Source: JABDCI01 sp964475835 (GTDB lineage: Bacteria > Verrucomicrobiota > Verrucomicrobiia > JABWAM01). From it: a DNA stretch of 55,575 bases. The position numbers were made by a program, and so were the translations under genes. The notes under the pieces were generated by a model, which was not told where the DNA came from, made no database searches, and worked only from the letters and a program-made list of their open reading frames with translations. Location of the stretch: contig CAYYYL010000018.1 of assembly GCA_964475835.1 (NCBI GenBank), positions 1-55,575 of the forward strand. The letters are read 5' to 3'. Below are positions 33,902 through 43,733 of the stretch, one piece after another. The first letter of the stretch is position 1. Every line of letters begins with the position of its first letter.

Positions 33902-35296
33902 TTGCAATCCCCCTCTTCATTCGCTCCCCCGGTGGTGAACGACGATCTACTCATGAAGTACGACGTGGCGGGGCCGCGTTACACGAGCTATCCCACGGCG
34001 CCCCACTTCACGACGGATTTTTCCCCAGCTGATCTCCTTCAGGAAGTGGAGACCACCAATGCGTCGTCCTCCGCGGACCTTTCCCTGTACTTTCACCTGC
34101 CATTCTGTGAGTCCGTCTGTTTTTTTTGTGGATGTAATGTGACTTTCACGAGCGACCGGACGCGGCCCAGGGGATACACGGAGCTGTTGATCCGGGAAAT
34201 GGATCGGTTTGCATCGCGAATTCGCAAGGGGCGGCGTGTGGTGCAACTTCACTGGGGAGGGGGAACCCCGACCTTTTTTTCGCCGGAACAGTTGCGGTTG
34301 CTGCATCACGCCACGCGCGAGCGCTTTGAATTTGCACCGGACGCCCAAATCGGGCTTGAAGTGGATCCACGGGAGACCACGAGCGAGCATTTGAAGGTCC
34401 TTCAGGAGCTGGGGTTCAACCGGCTTTCCATGGGCGTGCAGGATTTTGATCCCGAGGTTCAAAAGGCGGTGAACCGTCTGCAAACGGAGGAGATGACGCG
34501 GGGGGTGATCGAGGAGGCGAGGGCCAGGGGGTTCCGAAGCATCTCGGTGGATTTGATGTATGGCCTCCCCTTCCAGACGGAATCCTCCTTTCGGAGAACC
34601 CTGGAGAAGGTGTTGTCTCTTCGTCCTGATCGGATGGCGCTTTTCAATTTCGCCTACCTGCCCAAAATGATTCGCCATCAGAAGGCGATCAAGGCGGAGG
34701 CCCTTCCCGTGGTGAAGGAGAAGCTTGCGATTCTGCGGTGTGCCATCGCCGCGTTCACCGAATCGGGTTATCGTTATGTCGGGATGGACCACTTTGCGCG
34801 TCCGGAGGATGAGATGTGCCGGGCCCAGGATGCGGGGACCCTCTACCGTAATTTTCAGGGCTACACCACGCATGCGGGGTGTGATCTCTATGCGTTTGGC
34901 GTCTCGGCCATCGGTCAGGTCGGACGCACCTATGCCCAAAACCACAAAAATGTGCATGAGTACGAAAAATGGATACTCCAGGGCGGTCTGGCGACGCAGC
35001 GCGGGATCCGTTTGACGGATGACGATGTCCTTCGACGAGAGGTGATCATGCGCCTGTTGTGTGACTTCACCCTCGACACCGCTGCGGTTTCACGTGCGCA
35101 CGGAATCGATTTTGAAACGTACTTTGCCGACGCCTTGGTGGAATTGAAAGGCATGGAGGTGGATGGGCTTCTGACCTGGAGTGGAGGGAAGCTGGCAGTC
35201 ACTCCTCTGGGACGTCTTTTGATCCGAAACATTTGCATGCCCTTTGATGCCTATTTAAAACAAAGGGAAGGCGTTGCCTTTTCCCGAACCATTTAA
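33902..35296 (+). CDS. hemN: Oxygen-independent coproporphyrinogen III dehydrogenase
   Basis: The protein has up to 464 residues. This radical-SAM enzyme converts coproporphyrinogen III to protoporphyrinogen IX without oxygen. The CxxxCxxC cluster is in CESVCFFCGC near residues 64-73, preceded by the conserved GPRYTSYPTAPHF. The HemN C-terminal domain is also present (DVLRREVIMRLLCDF). The start is TTG 33902 or GTG 33935; the longer one matches the usual N-terminal length before the GPRYTSYP motif. It heads a haem operon: hemH starts four bases after its stop. Cytosolic. Confidence 0.95.
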   Translation: MQSPSSFAPPVVNDDLLMKYDVAGPRYTSYPTAPHFTTDFSPADLLQEVETTNASSSADLSLYFHLPFCESVCFFCGCNVTFTSDRTRPRGYTELLIREMDRFASRIRKGRRVVQLHWGGGTPTFFSPEQLRLLHHATRERFEFAPDAQIGLEVDPRETTSEHLKVLQELGFNRLSMGVQDFDPEVQKAVNRLQTEEMTRGVIEEARARGFRSISVDLMYGLPFQTESSFRRTLEKVLSLRPDRMALFNFAYLPKMIRHQKAIKAEALPVVKEKLAILRCAIAAFTESGYRYVGMDHFARPEDEMCRAQDAGTLYRNFQGYTTHAGCDLYAFGVSAIGQVGRTYAQNHKNVHEYEKWILQGGLATQRGIRLTDDDVLRREVIMRLLCDFTLDTAAVSRAHGIDFETYFADALVELKGMEVDGLLTWSGGKLAVTPLGRLLIRNICMPFDAYLKQREGVAFSRTI

Positions 35297-35300
35297 AGAC

Positions 35301-36314
35301 ATGTCCAAGCAGACGGTACTCCTGGTCAATCTCGGCTCGCCGGACTCGCCCACCGTGCGGGATGTACGCCGCTATCTCCGTGAATTTCTTTCCGATCCCC
35401 GTGTACTGGATGCTCCCTGGCCGATCCGCCAGTTTGTGTTGAACGCTTTCATCCTGCCCTTCCGACCGAAGCAATCGGCCCATGCGTATCAATCCATCTG
35501 GACGTCCGAAGGTTCCCCTCTGGTGGTGATGAGTCGTCGGGTGCAGTCGCTGTTGCAGGCGAAAACGGACCTTCCTGTGGAGCTTGCCATGCGTTATGGG
35601 AAACCCTCGATCCAGGAGGTGGTGGGAGGAATCCTCAAGGGTGACACGAAGGAGATTCTGCTTGTCCCCCTCTATCCCCACTATGCGATGTCGAGTTATG
35701 AGACGGTAGTGGAGCGGGTGCGTGAAGTTTTGAAGGGGAATCCGGAGGTGAAGCTGAAGGTGCTGCCCCCGTTCTATAAGGATCCGGATTATGTGAAGGC
35801 GTTGGTGGCCAGTGCATCCGCCGAACTTTCGAAGCCGTATGATCATCTGCTGTTCAGTTTTCACGGCCTGCCGGAGCGGCACATGAAGCTTGCCGATCCA
35901 TCAAAATCACATTGTCTGCAACGGGTCGATTGTTGTGTGACGCCCCACGCCGCGCATGAGTTTTGTTATCGTGCCCAATGTTTTTCAACCGTGCGTGAGT
36001 TTGTGAAATTTGCTTCCATTCCGGAGTCCAGATATTCGGTGGCGTTTCAGTCCCGACTGGGAAGTGATCCCTGGTTGAAGCCGTACACGGATGTTGAGAT
36101 CGCGGCGATGCCAGCCCGGGGGATTCGGCGTTTGCGTGTGATCTGTCCGGCGTTTGTCTCGGACTGTCTGGAGACGCTGGAGGAGATTGGAATGCGCGCG
36201 CGCGAATCCTTTCTTGCGGCAGGGGGGGAGGATTTCGCGTTGATTCCCTGTCTCAATGATCATCCGGCGTGGATCGAGACGTTGAATGGGTATGTGAATC
36301 GTTTGCGAACGTGA
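35301..36314 (+). CDS. hemH: Ferrochelatase
   Basis: The protein has 337 residues from ATG 35301 (MSKQTVLLVNLGSPDSPT). It inserts Fe(II) into protoporphyrin IX. The characteristic catalytic-site phrase LFSFHGLPERHMK carries the conserved His, and VICPAFVSDCLETLEEI is the C-terminal family motif. Length is normal. Several cysteines are clustered in LQRVDCCVTPHAAHEFCYRA, in the position where some bacterial ferrochelatases bind a [2Fe-2S] cluster, but this is not proof of one. It sits between hemN and hemG, with a GTGA overlap to the latter. Confidence 0.95.
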   Translation: MSKQTVLLVNLGSPDSPTVRDVRRYLREFLSDPRVLDAPWPIRQFVLNAFILPFRPKQSAHAYQSIWTSEGSPLVVMSRRVQSLLQAKTDLPVELAMRYGKPSIQEVVGGILKGDTKEILLVPLYPHYAMSSYETVVERVREVLKGNPEVKLKVLPPFYKDPDYVKALVASASAELSKPYDHLLFSFHGLPERHMKLADPSKSHCLQRVDCCVTPHAAHEFCYRAQCFSTVREFVKFASIPESRYSVAFQSRLGSDPWLKPYTDVEIAAMPARGIRRLRVICPAFVSDCLETLEEIGMRARESFLAAGGEDFALIPCLNDHPAWIETLNGYVNRLRT

Positions 36315-37645
36315 CAAACGCCATCCAATCATCACCCGCCATCGTTGTGGGAGCCGGGGTCTCGGGACTTGCGGCTGCGCTTGCGTTGCAGGAGAGGGGA
36401 TTGAATCCGGTGGTGCTGGAATCTTCCATGACTCCCGGGGGGTGTGTGGCTTCCGTGGAGCAGGAGGGATATTTGTGCGAATCAGGACCGAACAGTTTTC
36501 GGCTTTCACGTCCGGAAAGTGCCGAGTGGATGGGGCGTCACGGCATTCTTGATGCCGCCATTGATGCGGCTCCGGCGGCAAAAAAGCGTTTCCTGGTGAA
36601 ACAGGGAAGCCTCGTTGCCCTGCCGCATTCGCTGGGATCTTTTTTTTCGGCTTCCATTCCGTCGTGGGGGGCGAGGGCGCGATTGTTAAGGGAATGCTTT
36701 GTTTCCAGAGGGAAGGACAAGAATGAAACGGTTGCCGGATTCATCCGGCGACGTCTTGGAGCTGAGTGGCTCGATGAGATGATGGGGCCTCTCGTATCCG
36801 GAATTTATGCAGGCGATCCCGAACGCCTTGTTCTCCGCCATGCCCTCCCCAGGCTTTATCGTCTGGAACAAAATCATGGGAGTCTGATCCGTGGGGCTCT
36901 TGCCAAACGGAAGGGACCCCAATTCTATGCGCGACTCCTTTCCTGGCCGCGGGGATTGAAGGAATTGCCCGAACGCATGGCGTCTTCCCTGAAGGGGGGC
37001 ATCCACTACGGGTGCCCGGTTTCCTCGATGAGCCGGAATGGGAATGCGTTTCGAATTTTTACTCCGCGGGGGGAATGGTCCACGTCGAAGCTCGTGGTGG
37101 CCACTCCGGCTGCGGTGACTTCACGTTTCATGAAGGAGTTGGGGGGGGAGGCTGACCCGCTGGAAAATATCCCGCAATCTTCGCTGGTGGTGGTGCATTT
37201 GGGATGGTCCCGCGCACACGTCCGCCATCCCCTGGATGGATTTGGAGGTTTGATTCGACGGGGGGCGGGTTTCCGAAGTCTGGGGGTTCTTTTCTCATCG
37301 ACCCTTTTTCCCGAAAGAAGCCCCCCGGATCATGTTCTGGTGACGGTTTTCCTGGGAGGACGCCTGGATCCGGAAGCTGTGGGTTTGGATGAGAAGGAAT
37401 TGGCCCGGATTGCCGAGGCGGAATGTGGGACGTTGCTCGGAACCTCAAGTGCACCTTCCTTTACCCGGGTGACGCGATGGAAATCGGCCATTCCGCAATA
37501 CGAGAAGGGGCATGATGCCGTTCTGGAGGCGTGTCGGCAGGCGGAGTTGCGACATCCCGGTCTTCGCCTTACGGGTAACTATCGACATGGGGTTTCATTG
37601 GAGGATTGTCTGGTTTACGGTCGCGCCGCGGGTCTGGAGGTGTGA
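36311..37645 (+). CDS. hemG: Protoporphyrinogen oxidase, FAD-dependent (HemG/HemY type)
   Basis: The protein has 444 residues from GTG 36311, which overlaps the hemH stop (GTGA). A longer frame to 36269 lies inside hemH and is refused. The N-terminal FAD-binding motif is IVVGAGVSGLAAALALQERG followed by a PGG segment; a C-terminal FAD contact (LRLTGNYRHGVSLEDCLVYG) matches the HemY/PPOX family. The enzyme oxidises protoporphyrinogen IX to protoporphyrin IX, feeding ferrochelatase. The family is the oxygen-dependent PPOX (HemY) of Bacillus type, membrane-associated or soluble. With hemN it makes an operon working on either side of oxygen tension. Confidence 0.92.
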   Translation: MTNAIQSSPAIVVGAGVSGLAAALALQERGLNPVVLESSMTPGGCVASVEQEGYLCESGPNSFRLSRPESAEWMGRHGILDAAIDAAPAAKKRFLVKQGSLVALPHSLGSFFSASIPSWGARARLLRECFVSRGKDKNETVAGFIRRRLGAEWLDEMMGPLVSGIYAGDPERLVLRHALPRLYRLEQNHGSLIRGALAKRKGPQFYARLLSWPRGLKELPERMASSLKGGIHYGCPVSSMSRNGNAFRIFTPRGEWSTSKLVVATPAAVTSRFMKELGGEADPLENIPQSSLVVVHLGWSRAHVRHPLDGFGGLIRRGAGFRSLGVLFSSTLFPERSPPDHVLVTVFLGGRLDPEAVGLDEKELARIAEAECGTLLGTSSAPSFTRVTRWKSAIPQYEKGHDAVLEACRQAELRHPGLRLTGNYRHGVSLEDCLVYGRAAGLEV

Positions 37646-37819
37646 AGAGGCGCCCTGAAAGCCGCCCCCAGTGGGTGTCTTATGTGCTTTTCATCAGGCT
37701 ATTTACGTGATATGTTGAGTATTGTGACGCCGTTTCCCGTTCATGGCTGTGTTTGGGTGGGGAGATGGTTCCTACATGGTTTGAAAAGCCCTTTTTGAAG
37801 TCATCCACAAGTCATCTCC

Positions 37820-40800
37820 ATGAGGGTGCTCATCATTGCGCAAGACTCTGAGGCGACCCGGTTCCTCGTCACGAAACTGAGGGGGGAGGGAGCTGAGGTG
37901 TTGTGTGACCTGGCCTCACGCACCGAACTTCCCCCTATTGAAAATGTGTCATGTGACAAGGTGTTGCTCGATTGGGGGCGTTTTGGGGACAAGTGCATTG
38001 AAATCTGTGAGTTATTTAATCCGGGAGGCCGTGGGGATGTGGGGGTGTTCGTGTTTCGAGTGCCCGCAGATGGGCTTGTGTGCAGGGCCCTTTTTTCCAG
38101 AGGTGCCGTGGATGTGTTCAGTGAGGGAATGAGTTTTGAGGAGATGCATGCCCGTTTGTGTCGGACTAGCGTGAAGGGATCTGGGAGTGATGTCCGCATT
38201 GAGGTTCCCATCCAGGACCGCCTCCTTTTTGACACCGTCCCAGCCATGATCTGGGTTAAGGACCGGAACAATCGTATTCTGAGGGCGAACAAATTTGCGG
38301 CGGCCACCAAAGGGATGACCTCCCAGGAAATGGAGGGAAAATCGACCGAGGAACTTTATCCGGATGAGGCGGCCAAATATCATCGGGACGATCTTGAAGT
38401 GATTGAATCGAAGACGCCGAAGCTGGGCATTGTCGAACCCTATCAGGATCATACCGGGACCAAGCGGTGGGTTCGCACGGATAAGATTCCGTTTTTCGAT
38501 TCGCAGGGGAATGCAGTCGGGGTGATTGTATTCGCCACGGATCAGACTGAACAGAAAAGTATTGAGGAGGAACTCCGCTACCGTATCAAACTTGAAGAAA
38601 TCATCTCCTCCCTTTCCACGAAATTCATTCTGGTGACACCGGAGGAGGTGGAGGCCGCGATTCATCAGGCTCTTCGCACGATTGGTGAATTTGCGAACGT
38701 GGACCGGAGTTACGTGTTTCTGGCATCGGAGGATCTTTCCACGGCGGACAACAGCCATGAATGGTGTGCCGAGGGGATTGAATCCCATATTCATCGATTG
38801 AAGAACATTCCTGCGGGCGCCTTCCCATGGTTCTTCGAGCAAATGAGAACTTCCTCGGTAGTCCATATTCCCAGGGTTTGCGACATGCCCGCGGAGGCTG
38901 CCGTGGAGAAGGAGGAGTTTCTTGGAAAATCGGTGCAGTCCCTCATCTGTGTGCCGATGGTTGCAGGAAAGCATTTGATGGGTTTTCTGGGCTTTGATTC
39001 GGTTCGTGCTGAAAAGACATGGTCGGAGGACGATATCGCGTTTCTTCGCATTGTGGGCGAAATGTTTGCCAATGCCCTGCAGCGGCGCAAGTCGGCACAC
39101 TATGTGGAGGTGAGCGAAAGCTTGTACGGGTCCGTGATCACCTCTATGGAGGAGGGCATTGTCATCCAGGACTCCTCGGGCTCGGTTCAGACCTTCAATC
39201 CAAGCGCTCTAAATATTCTCGGGCTTACCGCCGAGGATCTCCTGGGACGCACCTCGATGGATTCACGCTGGGAAGCGATCCGGGAGGATGGAGGCCCCTT
39301 CCCGGGGGAGGAGCATCCGAGTATGGTGAGTTTGCGAACCGGGCAGCCGTGTTCTAATGTGATCATGGGATTGAAATCGAAGGGCGAGACCCGGTGGATT
39401 TCGATCAACTCGCAGCCGATTTTTTCCAATCCGACGGATTCCCAGCCCTCGGCGGTGGTGGCTTCGTTTACGGACATCACGAAACGCAAGCATGCCGAGA
39501 GGGAGTTGTTGGAGAGCGAGTTGAAATACCGCACTCTTTTTGAAGATTCGCGGGACGCCATCATCATCACGACTCGAAACGGCCGATTCATCGACGTCAA
39601 TCAGGCTGCGGTGGATTTTTTTGGTTATTCCCGGGAGGAATTGTTGCGACTCGATGCGCTCCAGGTTTACGCGCAACCGGGAGTGCGTGTCCTTTTTCAA
39701 GAGGAAATCGAAAAGAAGGGATCCGTGAAGGATTTTGAAGTAAAACTCCGGCGTAAGGATGGTTCCGAGATGGATTGTCTGGTCACTGCCAGCCTGAAAC
39801 GGGATCAGGCAGGTCACGTGATCGGGTATCAGAGCGTCGTTCGGGATGTCACGGAGCGTCTTCGCCTCCAGGAAGCGATGCTTCACACTCAAAAGCTCGA
39901 AAGTCTCGGCGTGCTTGCCGGTGGCATCGCTCATGATTTCAATAATCTCCTCGCGGTGGTGCTTGGAAACACCGAGCTTGCCCTGGAAATGCTTCCTCCA
40001 GATTCTCCATCCCGCGATTTTTTGAAACAGGTCGAGATCTCCAGTCATCGCGGCGCCGAGCTCTGCAAGCAGATGCTTGCGTATTCAGGAAAAGGGAGGT
40101 TTGTGGTTCAGCCGCTGGACATGAATGCCATTCTTGAGGAGATGACCGACTTGTTGAGCATTTCTGTTCTCAAGGGGGCGGTCCTTCGATTTGATCTCGC
40201 AAAAAATCTTCCCGCTGTGATGGCGGATGCCACTCAGGTACGGCAGATTGTGATGAATCTGGTGATCAATGCCTCGGATGCCATTGGGGCGAACAACGGG
40301 ACCATTCATGTGCGGAGTGGAACGGCTCAGATCACGCGGGAGGAACTGGCCAACAGCAATCCCGTGTTTAATGCCGAGGAGGGGTTGTATGTTTATCTGG
40401 AAGTTGAAGATACCGGGCACGGCATGGACGAGCAGACCCGGACGCGTATTTTTGATCCATTTTTTACCACGAAGTTTGACGGACGCGGACTCGGGCTTGC
40501 TGCGGTCCTTGGGATCGTGCGGGGGCATCGCGGTTTGCTGAGGGTGGAAAGCGAGAAGGGAAAAGGGTCATCCTTTCGGGTCTATTTTCCCTGTGTGCCG
40601 ACACGCGCCGAAGTACCCCCAACCCGGTCCGGGAAGGAGGATGAATGGCGAGGGGAGGGAACCATTCTGGTGGTGGATGACGACCATAGTGTTCGCACGG
40701 TGGTGGCCCAGATGGTGACCCAGCTCGGATTCCAGGTCCTTACAGCGGATGATGGAGTCGAGGGGTTGAAAGTATACCGGAAAAATCAGAAGGAAATTTC

Positions 40801-41041
40801 CCTGGTATTGCTTGATATGACCATGCCCCGTATGAATGCCGAGGAGTTCATGACAGAGGTCCGGCAGTTTGATCCCGCTGCCTGTGTGCTGTTGATGAGC
40901 GGTTATACCAAGGACGACGTGACGGCGCGGTTTATTGGCAAGGGCCTTGCCGGTTTTGTGCAGAAACCCTTTAAATCCTCGGATCTTCGGGACAAGATTC
41001 GTGGGGCGCTCCGGCGAACCAAATCCCCGGCGGCCGCGTGA
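37820..41041 (+). CDS. Soluble hybrid histidine kinase with REC-like, PAS, GAF and receiver domains
   Basis: The 1,073-residue protein has no membrane helix. Domains: an N-terminal receiver-like domain (about 1-120, MRVLIIAQDSE...VLLDWGRFGD), a PAS domain (about 133-245), GAF (about 255-420), two more PAS domains (about 430-560 and 570-690), a dimerisation/His domain with His705 (AHDFNN), an ATPase with NLVINASDAIG, EDTGHGMD and GRGLGLA, and a C-terminal receiver with Asp999. The HDFNN box is that of NtrB/AtoS-like kinases. It senses an intracellular or bound-ligand signal; no output regulator is adjacent. It is the first of three similar genes in one direction, 16 bases before the next. Confidence 0.93.
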   Translation: MRVLIIAQDSEATRFLVTKLRGEGAEVLCDLASRTELPPIENVSCDKVLLDWGRFGDKCIEICELFNPGGRGDVGVFVFRVPADGLVCRALFSRGAVDVFSEGMSFEEMHARLCRTSVKGSGSDVRIEVPIQDRLLFDTVPAMIWVKDRNNRILRANKFAAATKGMTSQEMEGKSTEELYPDEAAKYHRDDLEVIESKTPKLGIVEPYQDHTGTKRWVRTDKIPFFDSQGNAVGVIVFATDQTEQKSIEEELRYRIKLEEIISSLSTKFILVTPEEVEAAIHQALRTIGEFANVDRSYVFLASEDLSTADNSHEWCAEGIESHIHRLKNIPAGAFPWFFEQMRTSSVVHIPRVCDMPAEAAVEKEEFLGKSVQSLICVPMVAGKHLMGFLGFDSVRAEKTWSEDDIAFLRIVGEMFANALQRRKSAHYVEVSESLYGSVITSMEEGIVIQDSSGSVQTFNPSALNILGLTAEDLLGRTSMDSRWEAIREDGGPFPGEEHPSMVSLRTGQPCSNVIMGLKSKGETRWISINSQPIFSNPTDSQPSAVVASFTDITKRKHAERELLESELKYRTLFEDSRDAIIITTRNGRFIDVNQAAVDFFGYSREELLRLDALQVYAQPGVRVLFQEEIEKKGSVKDFEVKLRRKDGSEMDCLVTASLKRDQAGHVIGYQSVVRDVTERLRLQEAMLHTQKLESLGVLAGGIAHDFNNLLAVVLGNTELALEMLPPDSPSRDFLKQVEISSHRGAELCKQMLAYSGKGRFVVQPLDMNAILEEMTDLLSISVLKGAVLRFDLAKNLPAVMADATQVRQIVMNLVINASDAIGANNGTIHVRSGTAQITREELANSNPVFNAEEGLYVYLEVEDTGHGMDEQTRTRIFDPFFTTKFDGRGLGLAAVLGIVRGHRGLLRVESEKGKGSSFRVYFPCVPTRAEVPPTRSGKEDEWRGEGTILVVDDDHSVRTVVAQMVTQLGFQVLTADDGVEGLKVYRKNQKEISLVLLDMTMPRMNAEEFMTEVRQFDPAACVLLMSGYTKDDVTARFIGKGLAGFVQKPFKSSDLRDKIRGALRRTKSPAAA

Positions 41042-41057
41042 TCCCTGATCCGTCTCC

Positions 41058-43733
41058 ATGAAGCAGCGTTTTCTAAAATCAGCCTTCCTTAAGCTCCTTC
41101 GTACGAGGCAGCGGGATCTTGAGATTCTCCCCATTCTGCATCTTCAGCGCTGGGCCACATGGCCCTCCTGGAGGCGGATGTTCACTGCGTGGGCGGTGCT
41201 TGCCGTGTCCCTGGCTGGAACGTTCGCCGCCTGGAGAAGTTCCATGCTTCGATCGGAAATCGAAGCCCGCTCCAAGTTTGAAATCGAAGCCCAACGCATC
41301 CGCATGGCGGTGGTGGATCGATTTGATGGATATGAGGAGATGATGAACGGGATGAAGGGGCTTTTCGTGGCGAGTCGGGATGTGGAGCCGAGCGAGTGGA
41401 GGGATTATGTCAGCAGTCTCGAATCGAAAATTCACTATCCAGAAATTGAATTCTTCGGATATCTCGAATCCGGGTCGATGACCCCGAAACCCGGGTCGGG
41501 GGAAAAGGACCGGTTGAAAAAAGGGGTTCCCATCCTGGATCCTTCAGGTTCGGGATTGTATCATGTAAGGTACCTGGAGCCCCTCACCGATCAAAACAGG
41601 GAGGTGCTTGGATTTGATATCGATTTGAACAGCCCCCTCCGGTATGCCTTGGACCGTGCCCGGGATACGGGAGCCATCAATCTTTCCTATGGCACCCGCC
41701 TAGGGGGATCCGGCGACCGGGATGAGGAGAACAGGGACTCCATCCTTCTGTTTCTTCCAGTTTACCGCAAGGGGGTTGATTTAAGTGATGTGTCTCTTCG
41801 CCAGAAGGCCACCCTGGGAATGATCTTTGCCCAGTTTCGAGTCAGCGCCATGATGAACCACATGGCGGAACGGATGTCGCCGGAAATTTCCCTTCGCCTG
41901 TTTGAGGGCAATCAAATGCATCCCTCCCGCCTGCTTTATAATTCCGAACTTCATACACCGGTGGACGGTCGTCCCGTAACCCCGAAATTCATGATTGTGA
42001 TGCAAATCCATGTGCTCGGACGCTCCTGGTTGATGCATTTTGCGATGAAACCCAGGTCCAGCTCAGCCATGGATACGACGAGACCGAATCTGATCCTCCT
42101 CAGTGGATTGCTTGGGAGTTTTCTGCTTTTCGGAATGGTCTGGTCACTGGTCCGCGCCGCCCATGCCCTGGCCATAGCTGGAAACATGACGGATGAAATC
42201 CGTCTGAGGGACCGCGCCATGGCGGCGACGGAAAATGGGGTGCTCATCACCGATCCGAGCCAGTCCGATAACCCGATTGTCTATGTGAACTCGGCTTTCG
42301 AACGCATCACGGGTTACACGGCCAGCGAGGTTCTCGGGCGAAATCCGCGATTTCTCTATGGGACCGATTCCACCCAGCGCGGGGTGATGGAATTGCGGCA
42401 GGCCCTTGCCGAGCAGCGGGAGTGCCGTGTCGAATTGCGAAACTACCGGAAGGATGGGCGTGTTTTTTGGAACGAACTGAGTGTCTCTCCTGTTCGCAAC
42501 GAGGAGTGCGTGGTCACCCATTTCGTGGGTATCCAGTTTGATATCACGGATCGCAAACGTACGGAGGAGGCGATGCTGCGGGTGCAGAAACTGGAGAGTC
42601 TCGGGGTTCTCGCTGGGGGGATCGCGCACGATTTCAATAACCTGCTTGCCGTCATTCTGGGCAATGCGGAGCTCAGCCTCAAGGAGCTGCGCGTGCATCC
42701 GGCGCGGCAGTTTGTCGAACAAATCGAAATCGCGAGCCTGCGTGGAGCGGAGTTGTGCAAGCAGATGCTTGCATACTCAGGCAAGGGGCGTTTCGTCATT
42801 CAAAAGATTCAGTTGAACGAGGTGGTGCAGGAAATGACGCATCTGCTGGAGGTGTCGATTTCGAAGAAAGCGAGTCTGGAGTACCGTTGTGTGGACGAAC
42901 TTCCCCTGGTGGAGGTGGATGTCACCCAGATCCGACAGGTGATCATGAATCTGGTGGTGAACGCTTCTGATGCGATTGGGGATCACGACGGAAAAATCAC
43001 GATCTCTACGGGTGTGATGCATGCGGATCGGACCTTTCTGGCCGAGACCCCGTTATCCGAACAACCTGAGGGGAATTACGTCTATCTTGAGGTGATGGAC
43101 ACCGGTTGCGGAATGAGTCCCGAAACCAAGGCGCGCATTTTTGATCCGTTTTTCACCACCAAGTTCATGGGGCGGGGATTGGGGCTTGCCGCCCTGCTGG
43201 GCATCGCCCGTGGGCACGGAGGGACCATTCGTGTGGACACGGAACTAGGACTTGGAAGTCGTTTCCGCTTTCTCCTGCCCTGCAATACGATTCTGCACAC
43301 GCCTGAGGCCAAAACTGTGGCCCCGACTATTGCCTGGCAGGGATCGGGCACCATTCTGGTGGTGGACGATGAAGATGACATTCGTACGGTGACCGCACGC
43401 ATGGTGGAGAGTCTTGGATTTAAATCGCTCACTGCGCCGGATGGAGAACAGGGAGTGCGAATGTTCGGGGAGCGGTGTGATGAAATCGAGGTGGTGTTGC
43501 TTGATCTGACGATGCCGCACATGAGTGGCGAGGAGGCATTGCGGGAGATGCGCCATGTCCGTGCGGATGTGCGGGTGATTGTCATGAGCGGATATAACGA
43601 GGAGGAGACGCGGGGACGGTTCGATGAGGGAAGTTTTGCCGGTTTTCTGCAAAAGCCCTTCCGATTGAATGATCTAAGATTTAAACTGGAAAAAGCATTT
43701 GCACCCGATGGTGCCAAGGAACGTCCCTCATGA
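41058..43733 (+). CDS. Membrane CHASE-domain hybrid histidine kinase with PAS and receiver
   Basis: The 891-residue protein has a membrane helix near 55-72, a CHASE-type sensor (GLFVASRDVEPSEWRDYV and EIEFFGYLE near 120-140), a second helix near 345-370, one PAS domain (about 385-510), His524 (AHDFNN), an ATPase with NLVVNASDAIG, MDTGCGMSPE and GRGLGLA, and a receiver with Asp816. CHASE domains sense small molecules outside the cytoplasm. The PAS region contains GRNPRFLYG, close to the LOV motif but with Pro at the flavin-binding Cys position. It overlaps the next gene by ATGA. Confidence 0.93.
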   Translation: MKQRFLKSAFLKLLRTRQRDLEILPILHLQRWATWPSWRRMFTAWAVLAVSLAGTFAAWRSSMLRSEIEARSKFEIEAQRIRMAVVDRFDGYEEMMNGMKGLFVASRDVEPSEWRDYVSSLESKIHYPEIEFFGYLESGSMTPKPGSGEKDRLKKGVPILDPSGSGLYHVRYLEPLTDQNREVLGFDIDLNSPLRYALDRARDTGAINLSYGTRLGGSGDRDEENRDSILLFLPVYRKGVDLSDVSLRQKATLGMIFAQFRVSAMMNHMAERMSPEISLRLFEGNQMHPSRLLYNSELHTPVDGRPVTPKFMIVMQIHVLGRSWLMHFAMKPRSSSAMDTTRPNLILLSGLLGSFLLFGMVWSLVRAAHALAIAGNMTDEIRLRDRAMAATENGVLITDPSQSDNPIVYVNSAFERITGYTASEVLGRNPRFLYGTDSTQRGVMELRQALAEQRECRVELRNYRKDGRVFWNELSVSPVRNEECVVTHFVGIQFDITDRKRTEEAMLRVQKLESLGVLAGGIAHDFNNLLAVILGNAELSLKELRVHPARQFVEQIEIASLRGAELCKQMLAYSGKGRFVIQKIQLNEVVQEMTHLLEVSISKKASLEYRCVDELPLVEVDVTQIRQVIMNLVVNASDAIGDHDGKITISTGVMHADRTFLAETPLSEQPEGNYVYLEVMDTGCGMSPETKARIFDPFFTTKFMGRGLGLAALLGIARGHGGTIRVDTELGLGSRFRFLLPCNTILHTPEAKTVAPTIAWQGSGTILVVDDEDDIRTVTARMVESLGFKSLTAPDGEQGVRMFGERCDEIEVVLLDLTMPHMSGEEALREMRHVRADVRVIVMSGYNEEETRGRFDEGSFAGFLQKPFRLNDLRFKLEKAFAPDGAKERPS

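Noticed and set aside
33947..34957. 336-residue minus-strand frame inside hemN
   Set aside because: It overlaps the radical-SAM enzyme completely and shows low-complexity Arg/His/Pro composition.
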